Shown here one piece after another: positions 10,205 through 22,099 of a stretch of DNA of 64,000 nucleotides. A program made the position numbers and the translations under genes. The notes beneath the pieces are model-generated. The model was given only the letters and a program-made list of their open reading frames with translations. It was not told the DNA's origin and did no database searches. Each line of letters begins with the position of its first letter. The stretch's first letter is position 1. Origin of the DNA: Ceratothoa steindachneri (lineage: Eukaryota > Arthropoda > Malacostraca > Isopoda > Cymothoidae); NCBI GenBank assembly GCA_963969495.1, contig OZ018324.1, positions 139,682,355-139,746,354 on the forward strand, read 5' to 3'.

Positions 10205-13000
10205 TGTGCCCATTTTGAAACTATTCTGCGGGTTCTACCGACCCCGGACGCTACCGTGGTTTAGCGGCCGTCATAAAGGGTTAAAACCCAGCTACGGCTA
10301 ACGCCACGGTTGCCCATCTCTCCCCTAGCGTGACAGTTTCTCAGAAAGCGAAACGGTTTCAAGGCTCCAGAGTCATTACTCACAAGAGGCAACAACTCTG
10401 AAGTTGGTCGCGAGGCCATCTTCCTAGATTCATAAACCTGCCTCCCGAAAGAATGGGCAAAAAAGAGTTCGGTTCCTTTGCCCACACCCAGTGGTAGGCT
10501 GGTTGGCTCCAAGAGGGTGGAACTTCAAAAATGACCTCCACATCCGAAGCCGTCCAACCTGCCTAAGTTTAGAAGGCGGAGGTAGGAAAAGACATGCATG
10601 GTGAAACCAACCTTCCCCGATATGATCTCGGAGACGGCGCCCTCAGCGCTTTCTATAGGCCCTAAGCGCTTTATTTTGAGCGAGTCGCGTTTCGCCCGCG
10701 CCCTCGCCCTAGCCCTCGCTCTCGCTTTGAGCGCAGTCACCGCCCCTGGTACAGAACATGTCCTGTAAGCCATGCTTAGACAAGTGGGTGAAAGAGGCAT
10801 GGCTTTTGTTTTAGTTGTTAAACAAGCTCTAGATAGTGAGTATCCTACCCGATTCCTGGCGAATCGCTACTCTATTCTTTTTGCAAACCGGGAATAGATC
10901 CCTCTATCCCAGATGGTTTCCGCACAATCTAATATACGGCGCGTGCAAATTGATGGATATATTGGTAAAATGTTAGATTAGCCTTCTTTCTGGACAGCGT
11001 AGGCTATCTGTCTTCTGCACAGTGCGGCTTCCCTAAGTTGCTTCAAACGTCCGATGCCTTGCTCCTACTGTAAAATGCCGTCTACGATGCATTCCTTCGT
11101 AGACGGCACTAGACCACGGTATTTTCCAACTGAAAGAGGCCTATGATACCTTATGGCGATACAGTATCATGGATACTCCCCACACTTTGAGGGCGAGGCG
11201 ACGCCTCCCAATATTTCAGTTTTTGAGAGCATAGATTCCAACTTACGGGTGGGGGAGCCCTCTTCAGCCCAATTGACCAGGAAGAAGTTGCCCCACAGGG
11301 GCTCACGGAGTATGTGCTTAGTGGTACTCTTTACTCTGAATATTAATGGCATCACCTCACTGAACGCGGAAGATGTTACAGCCACGCTCTATGTTGAAGA
11401 CCTTTCTATATCTTCTAGCGTGGCATAGATGCCAACTCTGGAGCTTTGACTCCAACAAACATTGAACCGTGTCTCTCGCTATGCGGAAGCGCAAAGGTTT
11501 TAGTTTTTCTTGACTAAGACTGGTCGTGCATTTCTGCCGCCATCCACGGCTCCAAGTTGACAAAGATTAGTTTCTAAATGGGATTCGCCTGGAAGTGGTA
11601 GACTGGCCAAGTTTCCTTGGTCTTGTATTTTCCCGAAGCCTTGCCTGCAAGGTTCATATTCGCAGCCTTAGTATCTCTAGGACACGCACTATGGATATCC
11701 TTCGTTCCGTGTCGTTCAGCGCCTGAGGAGCGGAAAGGTCTACTGCCTTACTTTTTAATAGACTCTAGGTTCGTTTGAATTTAGACGACGGATGAAAGTT
11801 GTAGGCATTTGCAGCCGGGTGTGTATTGCCTAAAGTGGAATATATTCACCACGCCGGCCTTCGCCTAGCGACTCGGGCATTAAGCACGCCCCCAATTGAG
11901 AGCCTACTTGCCAAGATGCAACTCGCTCTGCGCCGTACATACTGCATAATTAGGCTGTACGCACGCGCCCAGCGCCTCTCTCAGTCGCCAAGAGCTCTTA
12001 TTGCATTCACAGCCGATCTTTACGGTGCTTATGATGCTGAGACACGCCAGTCGTAACTTAATCCTCTTGGGTTAAGGGGTAGGAAACTCCTTCGAAACTA
12101 GGCATAGCTCTGGGGCCGGGGGCGCCCCTGATTCAGCTCATGACGCCCCATTTTATTCCCTGTATTTGTCACCACGCCTCTTCTCTAAAAGCTTTTACAG
12201 ATCCGAGTATTGCGTTAGGCCTTTATGGAACAGAGGGTCCGTTTCCACGCCGTATCACCAATTTTTAAGGTCTGTGGGGCACTGTTTTGAGTCTCTCTTA
12301 GCAGCGGAACTCGTTGAAATACACTGCTACGTGCGGAAGAGAACGCGACCTGCCCGTTTTTGATAATGGATGGTGACCTATAAATCTCCGCATCCCCCGT
12401 TTCGCAATATCAGTGAAGACATGGTTTTGACGAAATTATCTTCTGCTCGGATCCTGGATATGTAGGAATTAAGAAAGACGAGCACGCCGATGAAGCCGCT
12501 TAAAGAGTCCGTGAAGACGGTGACCAAACCAGCGTTTTATTCTTCCTCGCACCGATTGAATGGCATGTCTTCGGGCTTCTTGGTAAAGAAGGGGCGCGGT
12601 TGAAGGGAAATTAAACTTGCGTGCCAATGGGCCTCTTCTGCTTACATGGACTCTCTCACCCCTCCCTGTACCACGACAGCTTTCCGTTGCTTATTGTCGT
12701 CTCTAAATCCGGCACACTCACAGCACACTCACGGGACACCGCCATTTGATGAAGGACAGACCTGCGCCCTTCTGTGAAGACTGCGTTGTCCTCAAGACTC
12801 TTCGGCACATTCTTCTTGACTGTCCAAGTCTTGATCTCTGGGCACGTTACCCGTCTCGGTATCGCGGAAAGCGGAGTCGCTCCTGCTTGTCCCTTGTATT
12901 CAGGAAGAGTTTGCGCACACAGACTTGTGGAATTTACTAAGTTTTGGAGGAAGCTCGCCTCCTCCACTTTATTTTATACTTTTTGTCTCTCTGTAAGTCG
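10205..13000 (+). pseudogene. Family 1 gag end plus ORF2 RT/RNase H remnant
   Basis: At 10225-10360 the sequence matches the post-zinc-knuckle gag tail (ctctcccctagcgtgacagtttc; reference copy cccccagcgtgaccgtttcc at 44391). After a deletion near 10740 it resumes at the MLRHLGERGMAF block, then the QCGF (11020) and KEAYDT-like block (11130-11160), and a VEDL form of the RT active-site region (11390). RNase H follows from about 12230 and the C-terminal CCHC block at 12746-12860 (CEDCVVLKTLRHILLDC, all four zinc ligands kept). A (CGCCCT)-like simple repeat lies at 10695-10730. Many frameshifts. Confidence 0.75.
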
Positions 13001-13019
13001 CATGTCGTAGCGGCCGAAA

Positions 13020-13734
13020 AGCTATACTCTAATCCCAATCGTTTCAACCCGCTTCCTACACTAATTCTGATCCAAGAAATCGAGGGAGAAATGAAACGGA
13101 TTGCATGTACAGTTCTTTCTTAACAAAAAATAGGTGGTAAATATTTATAAGAGATAGGTGTGCATAAATTTGAGATCTCGTAAAAATAATCCTACTTAGA
13201 AAATTTATCTTGCTTATGAATGCCAATCAAAATTTATATACAAAATAACATTAAATTAGACTATTCATTACAAAAGTAAAACGACCACAATAACAAACAA
13301 AAAGAAAAGGCCTCACGTGGTACAAAAGGAGGGAAGAACTACCAGCTGCCACTAGAGTGGGCACAATGCCTAGGACTTCGAAAAACAACTGGTGCCTCAT
13401 AGTTCGGTATTACCGGTCTGGTGGCGTCTTGAGGCTATTAAAGAATGGGCCCTATCTGTCCTAGCGAGACTTACAATCACTTCTTGACGTACAAAATTAT
13501 ATTCTATTTAAATATTGCAAAGCTTAGTCTCAGTTTGCAATAGACATATCAAAACTACCTCTTTATAATAGTTAATTTAAAAAAATCTTGTAAAATTTAT
13601 CAGTGGCCATTCGCAAATTACAAATTGAGAATAGCTGGGGGAGAAGAGAAACATTTAATACAAATTAAATCCTGAATTTATATAAATAAAAACAAATAAG
13701 ATTCCTATACGCACGCGCGCCAATTATCAATTAC
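13020..13734. other. AT-rich intron sequence, nothing recognised
   Basis: No exon with matching splice sites and no clear transposon domain. A somewhat GC-richer patch at 13310-13480 may be an old repeat but I cannot place it. Confidence 0.35.
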
Positions 13735-13832
13735 CTAGTTGTTGTTTTAGTATACCCTTCTAGTAGGGTGTAATATGAATACGACGACTTCTATCTTAGT
13801 AAGTACTCGCCACCTGTGCTCCTAAAAAAGAC
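13735..13832 (+). mobile_element. Family 1 3'-terminal fragment
   Basis: Short remnant with the paired 3' signals of family 1: tagtatacccttctagtagggtgtaat, then cgacgacttctatcttagtaagtactcgcc, then ctcctaaaaaag. The stem-loop is decayed. No coding sequence. Confidence 0.5.
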
Positions 13833-13849
13833 GGTAGCTTATCTCCTCA

Positions 13850-14100
13850 AGTAGCACAGAACCCTTGCCAGATGCCCATCTACACTGATGGATTAATTTC
13901 GATGAAGGTTGCTGTATGTGCACCAGTTTTGGCAGGAGGGAACCATATGCTACTTTTAGCCCAGTACCTTCAGTCCTAACATCAGAACTCGCAGAAATTT
14001 ACATGGCTCTCAAGGCGACAATCCATAATGTTCAAAAGCGTTCTATATTCAAACTCTTTTAGTCTTTAAACTAGTGATTTCAACAAACCAGCGGTTTCTC
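13850..14100 (+). pseudogene. RNase H fragment of another non-LTR element
   Basis: Around 13875 the sequence reads like the start of a retroelement RNase H (cccatctacactgatgg, YTDG), and at 13985-14030 like the helix with the catalytic glutamate (tcagaactcgcagaaatttacatggctctc, SELAEIYMAL). It differs from family 1, so it comes from another element. Degenerate, with several stops. The stretch from 14100 to 14740 may hold its C-terminal remains but I cannot show it. Confidence 0.45.
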
Positions 14101-14744
14101 GCATCCCCTTTCGTATAAAAAATAAGCAACCTTCTCCATGAAATAAACTTATCCTGGTGATAGTCATGAGGGCATCTCCAAAATGAACGGTTTTACCAAA
14201 AAGGTAAAGAAGCGGCAAAATATAACCATAAGGCATTTAAAGGGCGTACCACAGATGTATACAATTAATCTCTTTCAAATGGAACACAAACTGGCCTATA
14301 GGTATTACCACCTACACCTCTAAAACATTAAAAGGAATAGAGCAAATCGCCGACATCGGGGGAAAAATAGTGAAAAAGATAGTGATTGAAGGCTAAGGTA
14401 GGGCTACACTTGGATTCCCCATAGCTGCCATTTCTTTAATGCTTCCCCCACCCGTCTCTCTATCGACTGCAACGAAAGAAAAACCATTAGACACAAGCTA
14501 ATATAATTGTAAGTCTACCATATCCAGCTGAGCTGCCACCTATGATAAAGAGCATCTCTACGAAAGATTCGACCCAATCACATTCACATAGCCATTTCAG
14601 CATCCATTACGCTTCATCGATCCATTTATCAATTAATTTTAACCAAAGAATTTAATTTTATACAGTAATCGGGACTGCTTGGCCTTTGTGTCCCTTATAA
14701 TAGATGGTTTGTGCAATGAGACATGATGACTAAAATAGTTGGAG
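14101..14744. other. Unclassified sequence, possibly old retroelement
   Basis: No open frame of note and no splice-site pair. It may be the decayed continuation of the preceding RNase H fragment; nothing else is seen. Confidence 0.3.
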
Positions 14745-15441
14745 AAAGTTGGCCTCCCATTTTATTCGACTTTGGTTGATCACATGTCCTAGCACCAGGA
14801 AAACCGACTACATGGCAGGAATACGGGCAGCTCTTCGGACTGCTTGTCAAAGAAGATGGGAGACAATTAAAGGGAACTTAAGGTTGCGTGCCATTGCACC
14901 ACGACTGTTCCCATGGACCTATCTCCCAATGCCGCGACGGCTTCAGGTCACTTTCTGTCTTCTCCGAAACGGGCACACTTGTGTGACGCATCGCTATCTG
15001 ATGGAGCACTCGCCAGCGCCCGATTGGGAAGACTGCGTCGTCCCCCATACTGTTCGGCACATTCTTGTCGAATGTCCCAGTCTGGGTGATCTTCACGCGC
15101 TATACCTTTCCCCGTACCGGTTTTTGGCGGGGTCGCTACCGCCTGTCCCTTGTACTCGGGACGAGTTCGTGCACATTGACTTGTGGACTTGTTGACTTTT
15201 GGGGGAGGCCGGGCTTCTCTCCGTTATTTAAGTAGGGTTTTTTTTTGTTATTGTTTTCCTTGTAGGTTGAATGCTGCTGCGCCGGGGTGAGGGGGACCTC
15301 CCCCGACGCCGAAGATTGCTTTCTAATTAAGTTTTCCCCTTTTATCATTGTTAATCCTTTTTTAAATTAGCCTAGTGCTAGGCTCTCGTGATTCCGACGA
15401 CTTATACCCAAGTGGGCAGTCGCCAGATGGGCTCCAAAAAA
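14745..15441 (+). mobile_element. Family 1 3' fragment with intact C-terminal ORF2 frame
   Basis: A relatively young 5'-truncated copy. From 14805 (gactacatggcaggaatacgggcagctcttcgg) it matches the ORF2 C-terminus of the 48 kb copy closely and stays open to 15195. It ends in a perfect 14-base hairpin (gcctagtgctaggc, 15370-15383), the larger terminal stem-loop (15395-15424), gatgggctcc and a short A run. The protein segment keeps RHILVECPSLGDL, but the first zinc ligand of the CCHC motif is replaced (PDWEDC instead of PYCNDC). Confidence 0.85.
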
Positions 15442-16115
15442 AGAATTAGCACCAGGGGAAGGAAACCCAAATGGGTGCTTTCGAAAGAGATGCATTCCTC
15501 TTCGTTTATGAAATGCCGCAACTGTGCCTCGGTGGGAAATGCACGTACTTTGGTGGGTTAAGTCTGGCTATACAGTAAAGAATCGGACCGCAACTTAGCT
15601 TGTCTGCAATTACAACATAGCAGCATTGAGGAAAATACTTCATTCTGCATAGCAATCTTTATTATAGACGGCAGATACAACTTTGAATTTGTTCTAGTAA
15701 GTATAATTTTTTTCCGTCAAAAAACTCCTATGCTTTGCCTCGAAAGTCTAGTCATTTTTTCTAATCGGAATCTTATACTGAGCGAGGAACAGATAGATAT
15801 TCCACGTTGCAGGCTTAATCCTAAAGATTTTAATATCTTTACTACTGAATGTCCTAGTCTATGGAAATCTCGTTAGCCGAGACCTTACTTTCCCTATCTG
15901 GTCTGTTGAATAGATTCAAGCACGCCGGACTTTGCTTTAACTAACATTTGGAGGTGTGACTCTGCCATATTTATTCATAGTTTATTGGGTTTAACCTTTT
16001 AGGTCAGTCCTTTAAAATGCCACTTTGGCATCTTTACTAGGTGCCGTTTGCGGAAATGATTTTTTTTAGAAGAGCATTTCTGATCTTGTCATTTAATAAA
16101 CTTCGAAAATTTCAG
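15442..16115. other. Intron before exon 3
   Basis: AT-rich intron, ending with the acceptor cgaaaatttcag. A GTAAGT at 15699 has no phase-compatible acceptor upstream, so I do not call an exon there. Confidence 0.4.
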
Positions 16116-16361
16116 CTGCGCTTATGCAAGATGATAGATATTTTCCACAAGACGGTGATTCGCTCTACGATGATGATCGATCAAAACGAAATGTACAGCT
16201 TCAGCAAGGCATCAATTTTCTTCGTAGTCCTGAAGCGTACAATAAGATGTCTCTAGGATTTGGTGTGTTTACGGAATTCGTGATAGAGAATCTCTTGTCC
16301 TTTTCGCCAATTGGAGACTTAAGATGCGAACACGATAGGATATCTCCCGTGCTACTCAGCG
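16116..16361 (+). CDS. Host gene exon 3 (phase 1-1)
   Basis: Exon of 246 bases, acceptor aaaatttcag, donor cagcg/gtaagt, open in the phase-1 frame. It encodes LMQDDRYFPQDGDSLYDDDR, a basic stretch (SKRNVQLQQGINFLRS), then a module of hydrophobic residues (FTEFVIENLLSFSPIG) and LRCEHDRISPVLLS at the splice site. The C-x-H near the exon end (RCEH) is in the same relative position as CHH in exon 5, CFH in exon 10 and CGH in exon 7. This is the basis for proposing repeated exon duplication. No known domain recognised. Confidence 0.75.
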
Positions 16362-17039
16362 GTAAGTAATGGGATACCAAGATATGCTATTGTTATTTTA
16401 AGCGCATATTTAAAATGTGTATGATTGGCTGTTGTCTGCCCGCCATATTTGCTATTAGGTGCTGTCTGTGAAAGTAAAAAACAATGAATGCAAAGTATGG
16501 AATGACCTGCCATTCTTTCTTGTATATCATGACCGAGAGCATATACTTTAATCTACTAATTTTCTTATCTAATGTAGATTCAACTGCCCAATGAGCTAAT
16601 GATTCTTAGTGAATTCTCTTCAATCATAGTATTGTTGTTACTAACACCTAGTTCTTACCTTCCTTATATATATCTTGCAAAGAAAGCGCAAGAAAATTTT
16701 TGGGGGGAGATATCTAAATTGTAAAAGGAGGAAATAAAAGATGGATAAACAAGTTAAATTAATTTCGGAGTAACTTAAAATAAAATAGTTCAGAAAAATG
16801 AAAGTTTTAAAAAATCTTATGTGAAGTTTTAATTAATAAGGTTCTGACTAATCCCCCTAAAACATTTTTCTTTATATTTCTAAATTCACAAGTCTCGAGC
16901 AAGATTCAACTACCTGCCCTTAAAATCCTTTAACATTTTGATTTTGCCTTTTCATTTGTTGCAAGCAAACTATAATGACTTTTCTCGGCCGGTAGCTGAA
17001 TTAGCATAGTAGTCGCTGACCAACATAGGTTATTCATCC
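16362..17039. other. Intron, nothing recognised
   Basis: AT-rich intron from the exon 3 donor to the minus-strand retroelement copy. No other feature is seen. Confidence 0.45.
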
Positions 17040-19215
17040 CTGGGCTGGGTATGGTTAAGTCGGGTACCTTGATACCTTAAGGTGCACGTTCTTTTCGCCC
17101 TGATATCCACAGGTAAACCTGGCCTACTAGGTGAAGGGATAGATGTGCATACTTTTGGCAAAATTCAAGGAAGCCGCTTTGTGGCACATTTGCCAAAAGT
17201 TTCCCTAGCTCGGGGATTTGATCGCCAACTCTGCGACAACGCGGCGGAAGTTCCCCACGTCAAAGTTTACTGAATGTTGAATCTACGCAGGAATAACTGC
17301 ATACCTCCTCTCCAGGTGCAGCTGCAGAGCTACTAACTGGCTGAAAGGAGGTATCTAAAGCAGAGAATAACCGAGAAGTCATTCCGGGTATAAATGGCGC
17401 ATCCTCCTTCCCCACCACAATGCTGTCGTGGTATGGTCGCAAAACACACTTACCCTGTGAGGGTGGGCAGAGCTCACGCGCCGAACAGTCTCCTGCAAAA
17501 GCTAGCTAATTGAGAAAGGGACGATTTGACCCTTAGAATCTCGTCCCAGTTGCCCCGTAGTTCACGGCAATTTCATTGAAGGAATATGCCCTCTGGCCCT
17601 AGCTCGGAGATGCGGGTGTCCTCTTCGAAGAGGAAACCTCGACGGGGATGGCCGTATGCTTCCTGCAGTCAGAACTCTGGGCGCTGTTGGCCTGAAAATG
17701 AGCTGAAGGCACTGTGGCCTACGAACACTTAACGAGTGAGGTTGTGCTCACCATGCCATCTTTTCCTTCTTCTGCATCGAAACGTAAGACAGGCGGGTTT
17801 TAGAGGAGAGAGTCCTTTCTTTGGAGCGTCCACGGTTGTTGAGTGACCCAGCCTAACGCTGGTTGTTGGCGTAGGAGCCGAAGCTCTCATGGTGCTATCC
17901 TATTTTTGGGGAACTGCTTTAGTTACACAGGAACATAGCCTCACGTCCAACTGCATGGTTTTTCTTATTTGGTTACAAATGAATCGGTGGATGCGCGCGG
18001 CCGTTTCACCTTACGGGAAACTGCCACGCTGGGTGAAGGGGGTGGGGATCATTGGTTTTAGCCGGTGATCATTGGTTTTAGCCGTGGCTACAATTTGTGT
18101 GGAAAATTTGCACTGCCAGCTGTACTATGGGAGGGACCAGGGCAAAAAGATTCAGAATGGGCGCGGCTAGGACCCTGGGCGGTAACCTAGAAGATCCGGG
18201 AGCAGTCATTTTTAACTTAGAGGCATACGATGTCCCAGACAGCGATGGCCGCGCCAGGACCAAGGCCTTAGGCTCGCGAAAAGATGCAATCGGGAGAATG
18301 AAAGACCAGGATTTTCTTCTCAGAGATGAGCACCACATTGCTTCGAAGATGTGATGTGCGGTTCTCTGAAATATGAACTATTGGCCACACGATTTGGATT
18401 TATCGTGTGCAACCTTGGAGCAACTTTCATACACTTCGGGTAATGCCGAATTTAAAGGTCTAAAAGAGCAATTCGTATTGCCCAAGTGGTACAGGCAGTA
18501 GTAGCATCAGTAGTAGTAGTAGTAGTAGCAGCAGTAGTAGTAGTAGCAGCAGTAGTAGCACCTTTACGGCAGGGGCAGAATTGCCTTCTCGGTGTCAATA
18601 TCAATCGGCATGTACAGACTCGGGCAGCTTGTCACAGTCGAATGTGTTCGGAAGAGGGTAGGGGTTGGTATTGAGGCACCTCGGTGTTTTCGAAGCACTC
18701 ACTCCATAAGACATTGACACCTCAGTTGTCGCCAAGATCTAAAGTGATGTAATCTATTGATTAGTATCGGTTTCCTTGCATACAAAAGTTATTTAACGAA
18801 GCTCATAGTATTGCGCTTAGTCACAATCGGCACAGTGCAAGAAAGTGTTCGAATGGCACTAATCATGGCCACATCGAAGGGATTGGATACATTCGCCAGT
18901 AACCTCCCATCCGAGAAACTGATTGCCTTCGGCTCTAAGCAATCATGCTAGCTAGTGTTATCCTCTGATGGATCATGTTGCTGATTAGGAAAGGGTCCTC
19001 CTTGTGGGGGCTTGGAAGCTCGAGCTATCTGAAGAGAAGTACTCACAAGGGACAACTCGGTTTCTCTTAACACCGAGCCCCGGTTCAACCCAAGGGAAGA
19101 TCGTATTGTCTTTGGCTGGGTCACCTCAAGGATAGTCTCTCAAGGTGGGCCGCCATGTGCCTCACCTCGAGGATAGTCCATCTCAAGGTGGGCCGCCATG
19201 TGCCCCCCCCCATGA
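17040..19215 (-). mobile_element. Family 1 copy in reverse orientation
   Basis: The only family 1 copy on the minus strand. Read in reverse from about 19215 it gives the gag VLEETQPQTVG region (19150-19020), gag middle (18930-18750), zinc-knuckle region (18440-18330), gag tail (18260-18000, including the cagcgtggcagtttcccgtaa block), then ORF2 start and endonuclease (17600-17080). RT, RNase H and the 3' UTR are absent. Frames are broken. A (TAG)n microsatellite interrupts the gag, and two short duplications occur: about 20 bases at 18050-18087 and about 45 bases at 19128-19205. Confidence 0.8.
18486..18560. repeat. Trinucleotide (TAG/CAG)n microsatellite
   Basis: Imperfect run of tag, cag and gtag triplets within the reverse-oriented retroelement copy. 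Its translated valine/alanine run is an artefact. Confidence 0.9.
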
Positions 19216-19239
19216 CTTAACGGATCATAATCAAGGTAC

Positions 19240-19267
19240 CTTCGTCTCGTCTCGTCTCGTCTCGTCC
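19240..19267. repeat. (CGTCT)n pentanucleotide repeat
   Basis: About five copies of cgtct between the reverse-oriented copy and the next plus-oriented fragment. Confidence 0.9.
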
Positions 19268-19319
19268 AGAGTGCTGGGGGTATGGGGCACGGACTGACGG
19301 GCGCAGACATTCTTTTTCC

Positions 19320-19955
19320 TACTTAAAGAGGTTTGGCCCTCAAGCCAGTCGAAGGAAACCTAAAGTTCCCTTGCATTGCGCCGCGACTGTGCCCACAAAC
19401 CTATACCCCCAATGTCACGAATGTTCGGGTTGCTCTTAGGATTCTCCAAATTTCACACTCAGGATGCACAGCCATTTAATGGAGCGCTATCCTGCGCCTT
19501 TTAAATACGGCAGAGTTGTCCCTCAGACTATTCGGGACATTCATATTTAATGTCTTCGTTTGGTAATTTTCGCTCACGTTACATCTCCGAATATCGGGGC
19601 GATCGAGGTCGCTACCATTTGTCCATGGTAATTGAACGGGTTCATGTGCACAGACTTGCGGACTAACATTGTTTGGAGGAGGAGGATCTCCATTTTATTT
19701 TAGTTTGATTTAGGTTGCATTTTCCTACTCTTTGGCGAGTCCTGCCTACCCACACAGCGCGTTTCCTTCTCCTCGCTCTTTCTCTTATTTAGTTTGCTCT
19801 TTTCATTGCTTATTCTTTTGTTCGTCTGTTACTTTATTTTTAGTTTGCCTGAATTTTTTGCTTATTACTCAAGCCTAGTATTAGGCTTTAGCGGCAACTT
19901 TTGGCCTACTATGCCTTCGCCAGATGGGCTACTTAAATATGAAAAAAAATCTGCG
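19320..19955 (+). mobile_element. Family 1 3' fragment
   Basis: Starts in the ORF2 C-terminal coding region (aagccagtcgaaggaaacctaaagttcccttgcattgcgccgcgactg), includes the CCHC region (19500-19560), and ends with ctagtattaggc, the decayed stem-loop ggcaacttttggcctactatgccttcgcc (19893-19921) and agatgggctacttaaatatgaaaaaaaa. Degenerate coding sequence. Confidence 0.75.
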
Positions 19956-20122
19956 TTGGCAGAATGTAAGGTCAAACATCATTGAACCTCTCGTTTTCTT
20001 CCTTTACTTGTACACTGATTAATTAATTTGATTCTGATTTGTAATCCTCAGTTAGAAAACTAAAATAACTAACTAAATTAGTAACTAATGTCTATTAAAG
20101 CAAATTTTTCCCCTTGAAAAAG

Positions 20123-20221
20123 AATTTTGCCTCAGTGCCTTCTTACAAGACCGGAATGTGAATTGGCCTAACGTCGCCAGGGAAGCAACAGGCGGTGACA
20201 CTTCTGCTCCAGATAGCCAAG
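20123..20221 (+). CDS. Host gene exon 4, short (phase 1-1, acceptor uncertain)
   Basis: A 99-base exon ending ccaag/gtatac. Only the upstream acceptor (ttttccccttgaaaaag) gives a length divisible by 3 and an open phase-1 frame, encoding FCLSAFLQDRNVNWPN, then VAREATGGDTSAPDSQ. The better-looking acceptor 13 bases further on (tgcctcag) would give 86 bases and break the phase. It is included because position, phase and codon content fit the other exons, but it is the weakest of the internal exons apart from exon 11. Confidence 0.5.
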
Positions 20222-21479
20222 GTATACTAAGTTTATTTAAATAGTTAATTTAGAACTTATGGATTTTAATACTTTATTAAATTCTTTAATCTTTGAAAAA
20301 ACAAGTAATTAGACATTGTGAATGCGCACAGTTTGGCAGAACATTTTTGCCTGAATTTTATTCAGATTAGTTACCTTTTGCACTTGTGTAGAAAAATGGG
20401 TGAACAACTTCAGACTTAGAATTTAAAGTAGAATTTAAAGTAGAATTTAGAGTAGATTTTTTAGCATTATTTAAATCTATAAGCATGCATGTTAGGAACA
20501 TAATTACAAAGCCGTTTCCATTCTAACGAAATTTTTAGGTTACACGTTTCTATTGGTTTAAAAAAAATGCCAGAAGCTTATTATTAGTTTTTTTTTTAAA
20601 ATTGCAATAATAATTTTTCAGTACTCTAAAGCTTTGTTTAGTGGCAACAATTTGAGGTGAAAATAAATTGGTTAATTCTATCCTCCCTTATACTCGTACG
20701 TTTTCCCAGTTATCGTTTGTGTTAAGTTTGCAAATTTGAGCTGACAAATTAGGCTAATCTAATAATTAATACCCAACTTATTTTTATGTTTAAATTTCTT
20801 GTTGCAATGGCTTCTTTCTTCAATTATTTGAGTTTTCCCCAAACTTTAATAGAACTAAAAAAGTTTTATAGTTTGCTAAATACCTTGCTCCGTCCGCCCA
20901 TGTTTCTATATAGGGCGGTACCCTATTTACACTATTACTAATGGTACCCAGAGGAGCGTCACGGCCTCACAGCTAGGCTCTGGCACTTTTTTTTAAGTAG
21001 TTTCGGGGAAAGTTGCGTAATCTTCGCCTCGCTACTGGCAATAACATTTTTCTACTAGTAGCGTCTCGTTATTTCGTCTACCTAGGTTTATGAACCAACA
21101 ATAAACATAGAGGCTTCTTATTTGAGGCCTTGTACCTCTCTAAAAGCCATATAATTCTAGATGGTTGCTAAAGACCAGGATTGAAGTGGCTGGGCACTGC
21201 AAGAGCAGCCAAAGGCTGTTTCCCGCCTGAATGCCCTTTAGGGGAGGCTTGTAACTGAATTCATTTGAATACTCTGATGGGTCCTGGTTAAGTTCTTGAT
21301 GCGCTTTTCCCTCCTCCCAACTCAGCATTACTTTGTTATTATTATATTGTTATTTTATATACCATATGTATTATCTCTATTACCTATTAATTATTAAAAT
21401 TGTTTACCTCTTGCTGGTTATTACTTATTATATTTTTTATTATTCGTGATAATATTGGTGATGTGGGTAATTATGCGGG
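20222..21479. other. Intron sequence with a possible old repeat
   Basis: AT-rich DNA with a 12-bp triplication (agtagaatttaa, 20424-20459). The part from about 21100 to 21330 is GC-richer and ends ctcccaactcagcattacttt, which resembles ccccactcagcaatacttg at 59511; both are followed by very AT-rich DNA. This may be a low-copy repeat family. No exon found. Confidence 0.4.
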
Positions 21480-21489
21480 TAATAGAATT

Positions 21490-21825
21490 ATGCACAATCG
21501 TGAGAGGCACCACCATTTGAGGGAACGCTCTCCCCCCTGACCGTTACGCACATTAAAGTTGTCCTAGAACAGTTATATTCAGGCAAGTTTCCTGTTCCAG
21601 TATTGGGATGAGCCGGGTCTCTTGCTCTTCTCTTTTACTCCGCACAGAGTGGTGAACACAGGTTTATAGTCTTTTTTTTTTCTTTACTTTTGCGTATCAT
21701 TGGTGTTTGTTTAATCAGTTTACGTTTTTATTTTTAAGCTAGCCTAGGATTAGTCTGTATCGTGAGGTATGGTGACTTTTGTCATAGTAGGCAGTCACTA
21801 GAAAGCTCTTAAAATTGAAAAACCA
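21490..21825 (+). mobile_element. Family 1 3' fragment
   Basis: Begins in the C-terminal zinc region of ORF2 (aatcgtgagaggcaccaccatttgagggaacgctc, compare the 48.3 kb copy) and ends with agcctaggattagtct and the terminal stem-loop. Here both sides of the stem have changed together: GGTGACT (21771-21777) with AGTCACT (21793-21799). A short A-containing tail follows. Confidence 0.7.
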
Positions 21826-22099
21826 ATCGGTGAATTTCGTAGAGTTAGAGCCTAGCCCTCCCTGTATATTTCGATCCACTTTTGCAGCCTTTCCTGACCA
21901 GTATGTTTCTTCCCTCAACGAAAAGAGCCTCTTATGTATGAGGAAGAGTGCACAGAATTCATGTCAAGACTCTCCATTCTCTGAAAGGATGATACAGCAA
22001 TTCTTTAGCCCGCATCTGTGGTGGAGTCAATAAAGACCATCTCTCCGCATTCTATGTATAACCAAGGTGGTTCCCAATCAGAATTCAATTCAGGTCCTA
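21826..22099. other. Unclassified, open on plus strand
   Basis: The 72-codon frame at 21815-22033 has no recognisable domain and no splice-site pair that fits the phase-1 gene. Probably retroelement-derived. Confidence 0.3.

Larger units (their letters stand above)
8733..13015 (+). mobile_element. Family 1 copy with full leader and 15-bp minisatellite
   Basis: The leader begins cccgtaaggggcgcgg (8735), the same start seen at 40069. It continues through the cacagggtagatgccg and ctggggtggtgggttttta blocks and reaches the gag ATG near 9218. A large minisatellite replaces the middle of gag, the end of gag follows (10205-10620), the endonuclease and first part of RT are deleted near 10740, and ORF2 continues from the RT fingers to the C-terminal zinc motif at about 13000. 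The 3' UTR hairpin is missing. Plus orientation. Confidence 0.8.

Noticed and set aside
9297..10301. Open frames on both strands (GHYCR and MSPAV repeats)
   Set aside because: Artefact of the 15-bp array, whose length divides by 3 and contains no stop on either strand.
14749..15195. Independent 148-residue gene
   Set aside because: It is the C-terminal part of family 1 ORF2 in a 5'-truncated copy.
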